Below are positions 7,504 through 7,896 of a DNA stretch of 7,896 bases, one piece after another. The stretch is from assembly GCA_002477595.1 (NCBI GenBank), contig DLQN01000037.1, positions 24,182 through 32,077 on the forward strand, written 5' to 3'. The first letter of the stretch is position 1; each line of letters begins with the position of its first letter. The stretch is from Roseivirga sp. UBA7431. GTDB taxonomy: Bacteria; Bacteroidota; Bacteroidia; Cytophagales; Cyclobacteriaceae. Position numbers and translations under genes: made by a program. The notes under the pieces were generated by a model. It did not search any database, had not been told where the DNA came from, and saw nothing but the letters and a program-made list of their open reading frames with translations.

Positions 7504-7526
7504 TGATTTATATCAGTTTTTGATAT
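7504..7526. promoter_or_regulatory. FNR/CRP-like dyad and overlapping second inverted repeat upstream of hemA
   Basis: TGAT-N4-ATCA (7504-7515) has the core half-sites and spacing of the FNR-type box TTGAT-N4-ATCAA. Its centre lies about 42-44 bp upstream of the predicted hemA start, close to the -41.5 position of class II activators. The ATCA half also belongs to a second perfect dyad, ATATCA-N5-TGATAT (7510-7526). The short motif in A/T-rich DNA could arise by chance. Confidence 0.3.
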
Positions 7527-7626
7527 TTATAACGTTTTTCAAACTCTTCTACCCAACCAGTACCTTTAAATTCGTTTTTTAAGTGTATTGTTTAAATAGT
7601 TTTTAACTTGAATTAATCTCTTTTAA

Positions 7627-7637
7627 ACACACACACA
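7627..7637 (+). repeat. (AC)n dinucleotide run before the TTG start
   Basis: ACACACACACA, five and a half AC units, ends 3 nt before the TTG start at 7641 and occupies the place where a ribosome binding site would sit. It is short, so length variation between strains is possible but not indicated by this sequence alone. Confidence 0.6.
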
Positions 7638-7640
7638 TAA

Positions 7641-7896
7641 TTGAGGCTTAAAAAACTAATTCGAGACTTTTTTGGTTTCAGCAAAACTGAAATTAACGGA
7701 ACTTTGGTTCTGGTGCCTGTTATTGTTCTGATTCTGTTCACTCCTTATTTGTATCGACAAATTACAGACGCTAAGAACCATACGTTAAATGAAGATAAAA
7801 GGCTGCTTGATAGTTTGGTTTCTTTGATAGATGCTTCCTTTTATGAAGAAGCGCCTACAGAAAGAAGCATAGTCAGTTATTTTGATTTTGATCCAA
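7641..7896 (+). CDS. Membrane-anchored protein, probably helix-hairpin-helix (ComEA-like) family; 3' end outside window
   Basis: The frame is open from TTG at 7641-7643 to the window edge (85 codons). An in-frame TAA directly precedes the TTG (7638-7640), and no in-frame ATG occurs in the visible part, so TTG is the best start. The protein begins MRLKKLIRDFFGFSKTEING, followed by a single membrane segment at about 21-38 (TLVLVPVIVLILFTPYLY), then a charged stretch that ends in SYFDFDP. From memory, a short basic stretch with RDFFGFSxTE, one membrane helix, and later an FDP-N-T-A type entry into helix-hairpin-helix repeats is the layout of a DNA-binding-like protein family of Cytophagales. The HHH part itself would lie beyond the window, so the family call is inference. 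Divergent from hemA; no convincing own promoter was found. Confidence 0.72.
   Translation, partial: MRLKKLIRDFFGFSKTEINGTLVLVPVIVLILFTPYLYRQITDAKNHTLNEDKRLLDSLVSLIDASFYEEAPTERSIVSYFDFDP

Noticed and set aside
7561..7617. TACCTTTA and TAACTTGA as promoters of the TTG-start gene
   Set aside because: Each has a mismatch in the -7 motif and no correctly spaced -33 element; such matches are expected by chance in this A/T-rich stretch.

Overview
The window reads as chromosomal housekeeping DNA from a member of the Bacteroidota, most likely a marine-type Cytophagales/Flammeovirgaceae-like bacterium. This rests on four things: a short archaeal-type prolyl-tRNA synthetase of the kind Bacteroidota carry, TAnnTTTG promoter elements, near absence of Shine-Dalgarno sequences, and a membrane-anchored protein whose start resembles the helix-hairpin-helix proteins of Cytophagales. 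The genus cannot be fixed from the sequence alone.

Layout, left to right. (1) 1-705, minus: 3'-truncated gene for a predicted lipoprotein whose visible end turns into a Gly/Phe/Asn-rich stretch with an 11-residue tandem repeat. (2) 706-835: divergent promoter region in which two candidate -7 elements abut. (3) 836-3844, plus: proS, a short NfeD-family membrane protein and the flotillin-like floA, probably one transcript, ended by a strong intrinsic terminator at 3869-3893. (4) 3892-6105, minus: a 737-residue exported protein built almost entirely of about 20 WG-type repeats; its stop codon lies inside the T-tract of the floA terminator. (5) 6184-7443, minus: hemA, glutamyl-tRNA reductase, probably cotranscribed with the WG-repeat gene. 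(6) 7444-7640: divergent intergenic region with a good hemA -7 element, a GC-rich palindrome centred on it, and an FNR/CRP-like dyad at about the -42 position. (7) 7641-7896, plus: start of a membrane-anchored protein that must use a non-ATG (TTG) start and runs off the window.

The nfeD-floA pair is a well-known partnership for building flotillin membrane microdomains. proS (charging tRNA-Pro) and hemA (reducing Glu-tRNA to start tetrapyrrole synthesis) both act on aminoacyl-tRNA but are otherwise independent. I see no mobile element, CRISPR array, RNA gene or defence system. The parts least explained by known biology are the all-WG-repeat exported protein, the repeat-bearing lipoprotein and the control region of hemA; none of them amounts to a demonstrable new system.
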